A stretch of 64,000 bases of DNA from Chryseobacterium sp. (GTDB lineage Bacteria > Bacteroidota > Bacteroidia > Flavobacteriales > Weeksellaceae), in contig NZ_JARBTK010000001.1 of assembly GCF_029240215.1 (NCBI RefSeq), positions 186,001 through 250,000 on the forward strand, written 5' to 3'. The position numbers and the translations under genes were made by a program. The notes beneath the pieces were generated by a model, which did no database searches, was not told where the DNA came from, and was given only the letters and a program-made list of their open reading frames with translations. Below, piece after piece: positions 51,140 through 60,571 of this stretch. Positions within the stretch are counted from its first letter, which is position 1, and each line of letters begins with the position of its first letter.

Positions 51140-53623
51140 ATGGAAAAAAATAACTCCGGCCCGAAAAGCAACCGCAAAAAATGGTTTTTGGGAATTACTG
51201 CAACTATTATCTTGCTTTTGGCAATATTTCCTTTTGCACTTAACTTCTATTTACAAAAGAAACTTCCGGATCTCATCAACAAAAAAACGCCCTACAAATT
51301 AGAATTAAAAAATTTTGATTTGAGTTTGATTTCCGGTGATTTTACTGCAACAGATCTTAAAATATCAACCAAAAATCCCAATGACAAAAAAATCACTCAG
51401 ATCAATGGTGAGATAAAAAAAATAGAGATCAAAGATTTTGGTGTTTGGAAAGCTATTTTCAACAAATCATATCATGCAGATCAGTTCCTTCTTTATGATT
51501 CTGATGTAAAAATGCGACTTGCCCCTAAATCAGATAAAGAAAAAAAATCCCCCAAAAAGACAGATATCCACATCAATAATATTGTATTGAGTAATGTATT
51601 TGCAGACATTGTAAATGCTGACGGAAAACCTGTCTTTACGGGAAGAAATATTAACGTAAAACTGAAAGATATTCAACAGAATAAAGATGATGCAAAAATT
51701 CCTTTATCTTTCAAAGAATTTAAGATTGATGCACAGGATGTGAAAATCGGAGTAAATGATTTTTATCAAATCAATTCTGATAAAATTTTTGCAGCCAATA
51801 AAACTTTAGATCTCAGAAAATTTCATCTTGTTCCTATCCAAAGTCCTGAAAAATACAATTCAAAAAACGTTTTTGATTTTTCTTCGGAGCGTCTTTTGGC
51901 AACCGATTTCAATATTAGCAAGGATTCATTGATCGTGTCAGATATTATCTTCACTCAACCAGATTTGAAGGTAACCTCGACAGGAAAAAATATTGTGGAA
52001 AAAGAAGAAAATTCCAAAGAGATCGAAATGAAGATCAGCATGAAAAACATCAATTTCCAGAAAGGAAAAATTGTTGTTTTACAGGCAGACAAGGATAAAA
52101 CTGCTTCGGTTGATAATTTTAATTTTAAATTAAGCAATATTGTCTTTGATAAAAATACGGTGAAAGAAAAAATTCCGTTCAGATTTACCAATCATGATAT
52201 CGAAGCTGATCATATTTACCTTAAAGCGAACAGTCTTCAGGCTGTAAAGATTAAAAAAATATCCTCCAGAAATTCCGATATTTTGATTGAAGAATTTCAG
52301 ATGACCGCATTAGGAAGAAGTTCACACAAAGATCTTTTTAATGTAAATACAGACGAGATAAAAATCATCAATAACAAAACTAAATATGTTGGTCAAAAAC
52401 TGAACATCCAGCTTGATGGCTTGGAAATCAAAACTCCTGATATAAAAATAATTTCTGCAAGTCAAAAACTAAAACAGAAAAAGTCTGATGCTAAACCTCC
52501 GGAATTTGCATTAAATCTGGGTTTCATTAAAATTTCGAATGGTAAACTTTCTCAGTCTTCTCAGGGAAAAGAGAAATTATCCGTAGGGAAATTTGATGTT
52601 TTGGCCAACCGCATCGTTTCGGGAAACGAATATCTGAAAAACGATTTGCCATTTAAAATCATCAACCATTCTATCACAGCGCAGAAAGTTTTTCTTGACG
52701 CAGGAAAATATTATACTCTGAAAATCGGTGAAGTAAAAAACACCGGAAAACAAACGGATATGAAAGATCTACAGTATCTTCCAAAATATTCACGAGCTGC
52801 ATTCAGCAAAGTAATTGCAAAGGAAACCGATTTATACAGCATCACTGTAAAAAGAATCGGAATTACAGATCAGAACTCAAAATTTATCAAAAATCCTGTG
52901 ATTGATATCAGTAAAGTAAATATTGACGGATTAAAATGTGGTATTTATCACGATCTCGCTCCGCCCGACGACAATGCAGCGAGATATCTTTTCAGCAAAA
53001 AACTGCGTGATGTAAAGATTCCGATGTTTGTGAAAAATGTTTTGATAAGAAATTCAAATCTTACGTATGAAGAAAATGCAGAGAACAGCAATATTCCGGG
53101 AAAGCTGACTTTTGACCGCTTCTCGATTGACATCAACAATGTAAACAACGGAAAAATAAAAGGCAGACCAACGACTATCACAGCCGATGCTAATTTCGCT
53201 TTTTACGGAACTGCAAATACAACGATCAAATGGAAATTTGATGTAATGAATCTCAACGACCAGTTTACCATCAACGGAAACATTCAAAAACTTTCTGCAG
53301 AAAATGTAAACCTTTTTGTGAGACCATATCTTAATGTAACTCTTGATGGAAACATTGATTATCTTAAATTTGATTATCATGGAACCAATGCAGGAATTGG
53401 AGGAAACTTTTATTTCAAATACAATGAAATGTACGTCAATCTCCTCAACAAAAAAGGAAATGAAAGAAAACTGCTGAGTAAAGTTGCCAACTGGTTTGTG
53501 AAAAATGAATCTACCGGTGAGCCGGATCATGTGGTGATCGAGAAAAAAAGAGATTCGGACAGAAGCTTCTTCAGTATGCTGTGGCAGGGAATTATGGAAG
53601 GTTTGAAGAAATATCTTATCTAA
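51140..53623 (+). CDS. large AsmA/DUF748-like membrane-anchored protein
   Basis: An 827-residue protein: one membrane segment at 14-34 (WFLGITATIILLLAIFPFALNFYL), then a very long beta-rich periplasmic body with repeated ITDIxIxNxxF-type strands and an AsmA-like C-terminus (GNIDYLKFDYHGTNAGIGGNFYFKYNEMYVNLL). Such AsmA-fold proteins bridge the two membranes and are implicated in phospholipid transport. The family assignment is by architecture. It is divergent from the acyltransferase gene, which fits a lipid context. Confidence 0.7.
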   Translation: MEKNNSGPKSNRKKWFLGITATIILLLAIFPFALNFYLQKKLPDLINKKTPYKLELKNFDLSLISGDFTATDLKISTKNPNDKKITQINGEIKKIEIKDFGVWKAIFNKSYHADQFLLYDSDVKMRLAPKSDKEKKSPKKTDIHINNIVLSNVFADIVNADGKPVFTGRNINVKLKDIQQNKDDAKIPLSFKEFKIDAQDVKIGVNDFYQINSDKIFAANKTLDLRKFHLVPIQSPEKYNSKNVFDFSSERLLATDFNISKDSLIVSDIIFTQPDLKVTSTGKNIVEKEENSKEIEMKISMKNINFQKGKIVVLQADKDKTASVDNFNFKLSNIVFDKNTVKEKIPFRFTNHDIEADHIYLKANSLQAVKIKKISSRNSDILIEEFQMTALGRSSHKDLFNVNTDEIKIINNKTKYVGQKLNIQLDGLEIKTPDIKIISASQKLKQKKSDAKPPEFALNLGFIKISNGKLSQSSQGKEKLSVGKFDVLANRIVSGNEYLKNDLPFKIINHSITAQKVFLDAGKYYTLKIGEVKNTGKQTDMKDLQYLPKYSRAAFSKVIAKETDLYSITVKRIGITDQNSKFIKNPVIDISKVNIDGLKCGIYHDLAPPDDNAARYLFSKKLRDVKIPMFVKNVLIRNSNLTYEENAENSNIPGKLTFDRFSIDINNVNNGKIKGRPTTITADANFAFYGTANTTIKWKFDVMNLNDQFTINGNIQKLSAENVNLFVRPYLNVTLDGNIDYLKFDYHGTNAGIGGNFYFKYNEMYVNLLNKKGNERKLLSKVANWFVKNESTGEPDHVVIEKKRDSDRSFFSMLWQGIMEGLKKYLI

Positions 53624-53675
53624 AAAAAAATCAAAAATTATGATCAAGAACATATAAAGAACCAAAATTTTATTT

Positions 53676-53683
53676 TAAATTTG
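53676..53683 (+). promoter_or_regulatory. -7 box of the small RNA or ndh leader
   Basis: TAAATTTG followed by TACCC matches TAnnTTTG. It is the only such match between the AsmA-like gene and the NADH dehydrogenase gene. Confidence 0.5.
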
Positions 53684-53688
53684 TACCC

Positions 53689-53767
53689 TTATACCGTTTT
53701 TGATGGTATAATTTTTTTTCATCATTTGTGTTTTTAGCCTTCTCTTTTTGAGAAGGCTTTTTGTTTT
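53689..53767 (+). ncRNA. candidate small RNA or attenuated leader of the NADH dehydrogenase gene
   Basis: Two hairpins each followed by a T run: TTATACC/GGTATAA (53689-53711, then T8) and AGCCTTCTC/GAGAAGGCT (53736-53758, then T5GT7). With the promoter at 53676 this defines a transcript of about 75 bases. If transcription continues, it would be a 200-base leader of the dehydrogenase gene, and the hairpins would act as attenuators. No peptide of note is encoded. Confidence 0.45.
53736..53767 (+). terminator. strong intrinsic terminator upstream of the NADH dehydrogenase gene
   Basis: Nine-base-pair perfect stem AGCCTTCTC/GAGAAGGCT, five-T loop, then T5GT7. Confidence 0.8.
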
Positions 53768-53884
53768 TTTCTTAAAACTCTTACATTGTACCACTGCAAT
53801 TACATTCATTACAGCTTTTTACAAAAAACAAATCCGCTTTGGTCTTATTGTTGAAGAATAAAATCATATAAAATTATTCTGATT

Positions 53885-55153
53885 ATGGCAAAGCATATTA
53901 TCATTGTAGGTGGCGGATTTGCCGGTGTACATATTATCAAGTCTTTGAAAAACGATCCCAGATTTCGTATAACACTGGTTGATAAAAACAATTATCATTT
54001 TTTTCCGCCTCTGATCTATCAGGTTGCAACTTCATTTATTCAGGCTTCAAATATCAGTTATCCTTTTAGAAAAATGATTGCAGATCATGATAACGTGCAT
54101 TTTCATATGGGAAGCCTCATGAAAGTAAATCCCGAAAGTAAAACTATTGAAACCGATACCGGAACTCTTTCTTATGATTATCTCGTCTTGGCTCTTGGTA
54201 CAGAGTCAAATTTTTTCGGAATGGAAAATGTACAGCGATGCAGTCTGCCGATGAAAAACATAGAAGAAGCTCTTTATTTGCGAAATCATATGCTTCTTAC
54301 CTTAGAAGAAGCTGCCAGAAATAAAGATATCCGGATCGCTCAACGGTTACAAAACATTGTTATTGCAGGTGGTGGTCCTACCGGAGTAGAATTGGCAGGA
54401 ATGATTGCTGAAATGGGCAAATATATCGCTGAAAAAGAATATCCTGAAATGAAGCTCAGCCTGTCAAATATATACCTCATCGATGCTTTGCCTTCCCTAC
54501 TTTCGCCGATGAGTAAGATGGCTCAGAAAACTGCTTATAATAAACTAAAAGAACTAGGCGTAAAGATTATTTTAAATGTTTCCGTTAAAGATTATAAAGA
54601 TTATAAAGTAGTACTTTCAAACGGAAATTTTATTGAAACCGAAACGCTGATCTGGACTTCCGGAGTGATCGGGCGTGAAGTTCCAGGTCTTCCCGAGGAA
54701 AGTATTGTAAAAGGAAGAAGAATTGCCGTTGATGCTTTTAATAAGGTAAATCACACCAATGATATTTTTGCTGTCGGTGACATCTGTATGCAACTAACTG
54801 ATGAAAAATTTCCCAAGGGTCATCCTCAACTTGCGCAGGTTGCTATACAACAGGCGAAAAATTTAGGTGCAAATTTCAAAAGAATGGAAAAATCTGAAAA
54901 GTTGAATTCTTTTAAATATAATGACAAAGGAAGTATGGCAATTATTTCAAAATTCAATGCGGTGGTTGATCTTCCCAAATTCTCTTTCAACGGTTTTTTT
55001 GCGTGGCTTACGTGGCTTTTCATTCATGTGATACCATTGGTGAGTTTCAGAAGTAAAATAAGATTAGCACTTGACTGGTTCAGATTGTTTATTACGAATA
55101 ATCCTTCTATCCGTATGATTTTATACCCAAAAAGGAATACGAAGTACGAATAA
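53885..55153 (+). CDS. ndh: type II NADH dehydrogenase
   Basis: A 422-residue FAD enzyme passing electrons from NADH to quinone without pumping. The FAD fold is IIIVGGGFAGVHII; the NADH fold is IVIAGGGPTGVELAGMIAEM. AVGDIC holds the FAD-contacting Asp. The C-terminus has a hydrophobic amphipathic stretch (FFAWLTWLFIHVIPLV) for peripheral membrane binding. It is monocistronic, preceded by a hairpin-rich leader. Confidence 0.9.
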   Translation: MAKHIIIVGGGFAGVHIIKSLKNDPRFRITLVDKNNYHFFPPLIYQVATSFIQASNISYPFRKMIADHDNVHFHMGSLMKVNPESKTIETDTGTLSYDYLVLALGTESNFFGMENVQRCSLPMKNIEEALYLRNHMLLTLEEAARNKDIRIAQRLQNIVIAGGGPTGVELAGMIAEMGKYIAEKEYPEMKLSLSNIYLIDALPSLLSPMSKMAQKTAYNKLKELGVKIILNVSVKDYKDYKVVLSNGNFIETETLIWTSGVIGREVPGLPEESIVKGRRIAVDAFNKVNHTNDIFAVGDICMQLTDEKFPKGHPQLAQVAIQQAKNLGANFKRMEKSEKLNSFKYNDKGSMAIISKFNAVVDLPKFSFNGFFAWLTWLFIHVIPLVSFRSKIRLALDWFRLFITNNPSIRMILYPKRNTKYE

Positions 55154-55280
55154 ATAAAAATCGAAATTGATTTTAACGCAGTCTTTAAAAAGAATTAATT
55201 ATGATGAAATTGTCTATTACAAAGGAATAAAGTATCTTGCTTCCAAAAACAGGAAACCTCCTTAAAACTCACAATTTTAT

Positions 55281-55565
55281 ATGATTAATTTATATCGTAA
55301 AACAGCTCTTATTGAAGGAATTTCCTACTTGATTCTGCTCTTTATTGCAATGCCTTTAAAATATATTTTTAATATTTCTGAGGCTGTAAAATATTTCGGC
55401 TGGATTCACGGAGTCTTGTTTATTGTATTTGCGGCAGTTCTTTTAGGTGCAGCCATCAAATATAATTGGACTTTAAAAAGAATTGCTATTTATTTAATAG
55501 GTTCTGTATTACCGTTTGTTCCTTTTTACCTTGATAAAAATCTGAAAAAAGAATATGATCTTTAA
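55281..55565 (+). CDS. DUF3817 family membrane protein
   Basis: A 94-residue protein with three membrane segments and the family layout: KTALIEGISYLILLFIAMPLKY, then YFGWIHGVLFIVFAAVLLGA, then LIGSVLPFVPFYLDKNL. Function unknown. Confidence 0.85.
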   Translation: MINLYRKTALIEGISYLILLFIAMPLKYIFNISEAVKYFGWIHGVLFIVFAAVLLGAAIKYNWTLKRIAIYLIGSVLPFVPFYLDKNLKKEYDL

Positions 55566-55691
55566 TAAGATTTTTAAGTAATACTATTAATTCTAAGATA
55601 TTGCTCTTGTGGTCTGAATTTTGAACTTGTAAAAACATCAAAGTCTTTTTAAGATTTACAGATAATTACAATCAACAAAATCCAAAATATT

Positions 55692-56099
55692 ATGTACAAG
55701 AAAATTTTAGCCGGACTAGGCGGCGCAATTGCGTTAAACATCCTTCACGAGACAATCAGGAAAAACTTCAGTAATGTTCCACATATTAACGAAGTTGGTG
55801 AAGAGGCATTGTTAAAACTAACTGATAACACACCAATCAACATTACAGGAGAAAAAAATCTCTATGCTGCGACATTAGTTGGTGACGTTTTGAGTAACGG
55901 TTTATATTACGCAACTACAGCAACCAAAAACGATCTTAGTTCCGGTCTGCTTGCCGGAGTTGGTGCGATTGCACTTCCAAAGAAATTAGGTCTTAACGAC
56001 GATCCGGTTGCAGAAAATATACAGAAAAAAGTGATGACCGTCGGATATTATATTTTTGGGGCTTTGGTAACAAAATTTATCTATGACAGAATCAAATAA
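55692..56099 (+). CDS. conserved membrane-associated protein of unknown function
   Basis: A 135-residue protein with a glycine-rich hydrophobic start (ILAGLGGAIALNILHETI) and two more hydrophobic stretches (GLLAGVGAIALPKKLG, VGYYIFGALVTKFIY). No family is recognised. Upstream at 55612-55624 it shares GGTCTGAATTTTG with the region before the DoxX gene. Confidence 0.65.
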   Translation: MYKKILAGLGGAIALNILHETIRKNFSNVPHINEVGEEALLKLTDNTPINITGEKNLYAATLVGDVLSNGLYYATTATKNDLSSGLLAGVGAIALPKKLGLNDDPVAENIQKKVMTVGYYIFGALVTKFIYDRIK

Positions 56100-56128
56100 A
56101 AATTTCTCCTCAATTTCACAAAATAAAA

Positions 56129-56155
56129 AACTCGATTGCTTATTGCAACCAAGTT
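56129..56155 (-). terminator. terminator between convergent small genes
   Basis: AACTTGGTTGC/GCAATCGAGTT on the minus strand (two G-T wobbles), loop of five, then T6. On the plus strand the pairing has two A-C mismatches but a T7 tail, so it probably acts mainly for the 56184-56402 gene. Confidence 0.65.
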
Positions 56156-56183
56156 TTTTTATTATTTAATTTAAATCTGAATT

Positions 56184-56402
56184 TTAAGCTGAGTAAGCAG
56201 CTCTATTGAGAAATATATTTTTCCCTGAGATCTTGTTTTTTGATAAACTGTAAATAATTTCAACAGAAAAACTTGAAAGTTCGTAAAGAACGTACCGTGA
56301 ATTGCTCACTGTGTTTTCATTGATCATTTTTCCTTGGCTCAATACTATATCAAATTGCATCTCATCAGGCAGATTCGTAAATTCGTAATAAGAAATATCC
56401 AT
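56184..56402 (-). CDS. small protein of unknown function
   Basis: A 72-residue soluble protein (MDISYYEFTNLPDEMQFDIV ... NIFLNRAAYSA) with no recognised motif. Its terminator lies 29 bases after the stop. It stands between the 135-residue protein gene and the kdp operon. Confidence 0.55.
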   Translation of the reverse strand: MDISYYEFTNLPDEMQFDIVLSQGKMINENTVSNSRYVLYELSSFSVEIIYSLSKNKISGKNIFLNRAAYSA

Positions 56403-56536
56403 AAGTATAGTTTTTATGATTAGAGTTGATTAACAATTAACTATATGCAATTTATCTACCAAAATCTAAAAATATCATAAACATTGGAAACTATTTATCT
56501 TATTTAAAATAAAAACAGATTGCCAAGAAGGAAATG

Positions 56537-58267
56537 CTAAGCTTTGAGACTGAAATAAAAAGTGCTTCCGACACCTATTTCGCTTTTAACTGAAATTTTC
56601 CCTCCCTGAGCTTCTATAAATTCTTTGCTGATGCTTAAACCTAAACCTGTACCATCAGCTTTTGTTCCCGGAATTCTGAAATAGCGGGTAAAAACTTTGT
56701 CGAGATACTGCTCTTCTATTCCGTAACCCTGATCTTTTATAGAAAATCTGATCTGGCTTTCAGCATCATTTTCCACTTTAATTTCTATCTCAGAATTTTC
56801 ATAAGAATAACGAATGGCATTCGAAACAATATTGCTCAGAACCCATGAAGTTTTTTCATAATCTGCATTCACAAACTCAAGATTTGGCTCGATTTGGTAT
56901 TTAATAGAGATCTTTTTGCTATCTGCTGCTGATTTGTTGGCTGCAATCACGCTTTCAACGATTTGACTAATGCCAGAAGGTCTTATATTCAACTGCACCA
57001 CTCCGGTTTCCAGTTGGGTAAGATTGAGAAGTTCACCTGTGATTTTCAGAAGTCTTAAAGTATCTTCTTTTATTCCGATTACCAGTTTCTGCTGCTCTTC
57101 ATTAAGCTCACCAATTCTTTTATTCTCAAGCAATTGTACTCCCATCTGGATTGATGAGATAGGAGTTTTAAACTCATGAGAAACTGTTCCCATAAAGTGA
57201 GTTTTTGCAAGATCCAGCTCTTTGAAAGGAGTTACATTTCTCAGCATAATTACCTGTCCGATAAAACGTTTACTGTCTTCTCCGGTTGGTAAAACGTTGA
57301 TGTCTAAAATTTCCTTTTCAAAATAATTTTCTTTTCCTTCCACAAAAATTTTTAATAATTCTGAATCGGTTTTTTTCTGAATCTCCGGATTAATTATTTC
57401 TCTGATAAGATCTCTCACCAAATCATTTCCGACAGCAACATCCTGAATTAATTTTCCTACGAATTGATCTTTTTTCAATCCGGTTATTTTTAAAGCTTCA
57501 TCATTAACGAAAAGAACCTTTCTATTTTCGTCAATTCCGATCACAGCATCATGCATATTGTCAATCAGTGTTTCAATGCGCTTTTTTCCTTTTAAAATTT
57601 TATCAAGCCGGCTTTCAGAATATTCCTGAAGTTTTTCTGCCATTGTATTGAATGACTTTGCCAATTCGCCAAATTCGCTGTTTCCTTCAAATCGTACTCT
57701 TTCTTTGTAATTCTGTTGTGCAATCTGATGAATACTGAGTGTAAGCTCACGGATAGGGTTTGCAATATTTGAAGGAAGATTGATCATCAGAATAAAAGCG
57801 ATCAGAAAACACAGAGTTCCTGTAATAGAAATGACGGCAATGGCGTTTTCGGCTGTAGTATTGGCAATTCCGCTTTTGATCTGAATGGCATTCATATTCA
57901 GCTGCATCAGTTCAGCAATATCTTTTCTGATGACAGATTTAAGATTTTGATCTGTCCGGTTTTCGTTTAAATCAGAAAAATGACTGATGATATTTCGGGT
58001 TACTTCTTTCTCTCCGCTTTCTGTAATATTTTGACTTTGAAGATTGAGGTTTTTCTGAAATTCTTTGACCGCAAAAGGCTGTTTGTCTATTTCTTCAAGA
58101 GACAAAAGCATATTTCGCGAATACTGCAGCGTATTGTAATTCGCAACAAGTATATTCTGCGTATCTTTTTTCAGCTGATAGATAAACCATCCACCAAGTA
58201 CAGAAAGTATGATAATCATTAAAAACAGAAGACCGACTCCTGCATTAAGCTTAGTTTTTATTTTCAT
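56537..58267 (-). CDS. membrane histidine kinase of the kdp operon
   Basis: A 576-residue kinase. TM1 about 9-31; periplasmic part 32-140; TM2 about 143-163; HAMP 165-215; PAS 228-345 (LIDNMHDAVIGIDENRKVLFVNDEAL); HisKA with His364 in VSHEFKTP; ATPase with the N box around Asn483, DQGYGI and GTGLGLSISKEF. It starts one base inside the stop of the KdpD gene (TGATG), so the split KdpD parts are coupled. No KdpE is adjacent at this end; it may lie beyond kdpA. Confidence 0.88.
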   Translation of the reverse strand: MKIKTKLNAGVGLLFLMIIILSVLGGWFIYQLKKDTQNILVANYNTLQYSRNMLLSLEEIDKQPFAVKEFQKNLNLQSQNITESGEKEVTRNIISHFSDLNENRTDQNLKSVIRKDIAELMQLNMNAIQIKSGIANTTAENAIAVISITGTLCFLIAFILMINLPSNIANPIRELTLSIHQIAQQNYKERVRFEGNSEFGELAKSFNTMAEKLQEYSESRLDKILKGKKRIETLIDNMHDAVIGIDENRKVLFVNDEALKITGLKKDQFVGKLIQDVAVGNDLVRDLIREIINPEIQKKTDSELLKIFVEGKENYFEKEILDINVLPTGEDSKRFIGQVIMLRNVTPFKELDLAKTHFMGTVSHEFKTPISSIQMGVQLLENKRIGELNEEQQKLVIGIKEDTLRLLKITGELLNLTQLETGVVQLNIRPSGISQIVESVIAANKSAADSKKISIKYQIEPNLEFVNADYEKTSWVLSNIVSNAIRYSYENSEIEIKVENDAESQIRFSIKDQGYGIEEQYLDKVFTRYFRIPGTKADGTGLGLSISKEFIEAQGGKISVKSEIGVGSTFYFSLKA

Positions 58268-59391
58268 CAGGACAAAATTACTAAATCTACATTTTGTTTT
58301 GAAAGTCTTTTGAGTAACGAATTAAAAGTATCTGTCGCCAGAATAATTCTCCAGATGTCAAGATGCGGTTTTCCGATACAAACAGTAGTAATTTTCCTTT
58401 CTTCACATTGTTCCATGATGGTCATTGCAACATTTTTACTTTGAATTTTAATAATTTCTGCTCCTAATTCGGTTGCTAATCGAAAATTATTGATCAAATG
58501 TCTCTGTTTATTGAGCGCAATTCTGTCTGGAGATTCTCTGGGAGTCTGTACGTAAAGCAAAAACCATTGACTGTTGTAATAATTGGCAAGTCTTGCCGTT
58601 TTTCTGATCACATTTTTCGCAGTAATTTCGTTTGAACCGATACAGGCAAGGAATCTTTCTTTTTTTAAAACTTTTCCGGTTACAATTTCAGTCTCTACCT
58701 TTCTGGTAACCTGAGAAGCAACTTCTTTTAAAGCCAATTCGCGAAGCTGAAGGATATTTTCATTTTTAAAAAAGTTATTTAGTGCAGATTGTATCTTGCT
58801 CTGATCATAGATTTTGCCTTCTTTTAGTCTGGAAATAAGCTCATCTGCTGTAAGGTCAATATTCACCACCTCATCTGCAGCAGAAAGTATGGTATCAGGA
58901 ATTCTCTCGGTGACTTCTATTCCCGTAACTGCTTTTACTTCTTCGTTCAGACTTTCGATATGCTGAATATTGACGGCAGTAATTACATTGATTCCTGCCT
59001 CCAAAATTTCCATCACATCCTGCCATCTTTTTTTGTTTTTGCTTCCTTCAATATTGGTGTGAGCAAGTTCGTCTATAATTACAATTTCGGGACGCAGAAC
59101 AATAATTGCAGGAACATCAAGCTCTTCCAGCTCTTTCCCTTTATAAAACAGTTTTCTTCTTGGAATAATAGGCAATCCTTGAAGTAAATTGTGGGTTTCT
59201 TTACGATTGTGGGTTTCTATATAACCTATTTTCACATCGATTCCGTTTTGAAGGAGAACGTGAGCTTCCTGCAGCATTCTGTAGGTTTTGCCGACACCGG
59301 CGCTCATTCCGATGTAGATTTTCAGTTTTCCTCGCTTTGATGTATTGATGAGCTGCAAAAACTCTTGTGCTGATTTTCTAGGTTCATCCAT
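58267..59391 (-). CDS. kdpD: truncated KdpD: sensor and UspA domains only
   Basis: A 374-residue protein with the N-terminal KdpD domain (Walker A GMSAGVGKT at residues 28-36, DELAHTN, VNIQHIESLN) and a UspA-like domain (LACIGSNEITAKNVIRKTARLA). The membrane segments and kinase of Escherichia coli KdpD are missing and supplied instead by the next gene. It should sense cytoplasmic K+ or cyclic-di-AMP-like signals, by analogy. Confidence 0.9.
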   Translation of the reverse strand: MDEPRKSAQEFLQLINTSKRGKLKIYIGMSAGVGKTYRMLQEAHVLLQNGIDVKIGYIETHNRKETHNLLQGLPIIPRRKLFYKGKELEELDVPAIIVLRPEIVIIDELAHTNIEGSKNKKRWQDVMEILEAGINVITAVNIQHIESLNEEVKAVTGIEVTERIPDTILSAADEVVNIDLTADELISRLKEGKIYDQSKIQSALNNFFKNENILQLRELALKEVASQVTRKVETEIVTGKVLKKERFLACIGSNEITAKNVIRKTARLANYYNSQWFLLYVQTPRESPDRIALNKQRHLINNFRLATELGAEIIKIQSKNVAMTIMEQCEERKITTVCIGKPHLDIWRIILATDTFNSLLKRLSKQNVDLVILS

Positions 59392-59412
59392 TTTAGGAAT
59401 AAATAAAATTTA

Positions 59413-59445
59413 CAAATCTCCCTGCACAAAAATAACAGGGAGATT
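59413..59445 (-). terminator. hairpin between the porin and kdpD genes
   Basis: A perfect 11-bp stem AAATCTCCCTG/CAGGGAGATTT with an 11-base loop inside the operon. The T tail is weak, so it may reduce, not block, readthrough into the regulator genes. Confidence 0.6.
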
Positions 59446-59453
59446 TTATTAAT

Positions 59454-60533
59454 TTAAAATGAAACTGCAATTGCTGTGACAGCAGTAAGACTGTTATTAG
59501 AGATATCTTCGTTTCTCTTCATAAAAATCGCATCTTTACTATTCAGATTTCGAATTTCTGTTCGCCAGACGAGATTTGGCAAAATCTGATAGTCTGCATT
59601 TAATGAATATCCGAATGTTTTGAAACCATTTTCTGATCCTGTTGAAATGATGACTCCTTTTTCATCCTGATAATACTCTCCTCTTGCCGTGATGCTGAAT
59701 TTTTCTGTTGGAGAATATTTGGCAATCAAAACCGGAGTGTACCAAATATTGTACTGTTCGCTTCCTTTTGCTTTCTGTTCAGCTCCGATATCGAAACCTG
59801 CTGTAATCCCTAATTTTTTACTGATTTGATAAATTCCGTATAAATTATGAAAATATCGCATTTGTCTTATACTGTCGGGCTTGTCATTTCCAATAAAAGA
59901 TCCACTGTTCAATGTCAGTTTTTCATTGGGTTTAAAAGTCAACTGATGTCCGAAAGCAGGTGTTGAATTACCGTCTACTCTCTGAATTCGCTGCCACCCG
60001 TTTAAAACCAATCCGCTTAAAAACCACTTTCCACTTGGTGAATTGTATGAAATTTTTGCTCCGGTTTCGAAATAAGGAGAATTATCGGCAAAAAGGCTTC
60101 TCGTCAAAGTCCAGTTATCTTTTCCGATAGCACTTTCAAAGCCAAGATGAGAAGAGAAAATTCCTGCATCAATCCACAAATCATGCTTTTTTGAGATTTT
60201 GAATCCTGCATTGGCTTCATAAATATTTTTCATCACTCCCTGTTCCGCAGCATAATTTGCATTCATGTAAGTTCCTGCAGCGATTGCAACATTTGCACGA
60301 ATTTGATCTGTATTGTATCCTGCTTTTATGAAAGCAAGATTAACGTTGACTTCATTATTTCTGTTATGGCTGTACACAAACGAAGGACGAGTATTGTTTT
60401 TAGGATTATTAAAATCTGCCTGATAATACACTTCTGCATAACCGCTTATTGTCAATGGTTTTTTAAGTGAATCATTCTGAGCGTTTGCTGATATACTCAA
60501 CATCGCTAAAAGTCCAAATATTATTTTTTTCAT
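59454..60533 (-). CDS. outer membrane porin-like protein of the kdp operon
   Basis: A 359-residue protein with a signal peptide (MKKIIFGLLAMLSISANAQ) and alternating beta strands throughout (VNLAFIKAGYNTDQIRANVAIAAGTYM, GLVLNGWQRI, FSITARGEYYQD), ending AVTAIAVSF. This fits a 16-stranded outer membrane barrel. Position between kdpC and kdpD suggests passage of K+ or a related ion. Substrate is unproven. Confidence 0.8.
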   Translation of the reverse strand: MKKIIFGLLAMLSISANAQNDSLKKPLTISGYAEVYYQADFNNPKNNTRPSFVYSHNRNNEVNVNLAFIKAGYNTDQIRANVAIAAGTYMNANYAAEQGVMKNIYEANAGFKISKKHDLWIDAGIFSSHLGFESAIGKDNWTLTRSLFADNSPYFETGAKISYNSPSGKWFLSGLVLNGWQRIQRVDGNSTPAFGHQLTFKPNEKLTLNSGSFIGNDKPDSIRQMRYFHNLYGIYQISKKLGITAGFDIGAEQKAKGSEQYNIWYTPVLIAKYSPTEKFSITARGEYYQDEKGVIISTGSENGFKTFGYSLNADYQILPNLVWRTEIRNLNSKDAIFMKRNEDISNNSLTAVTAIAVSF

Positions 60534-60571
60534 TAAATCTAATTTAAATATTTTCTAATTATTCTTTAATA

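Noticed and set aside
53054..53665. A 203-codon minus-strand frame
   Set aside because: It is antisense to the end of the AsmA-like gene, with no family signature. The plus-strand gene is clearly real.
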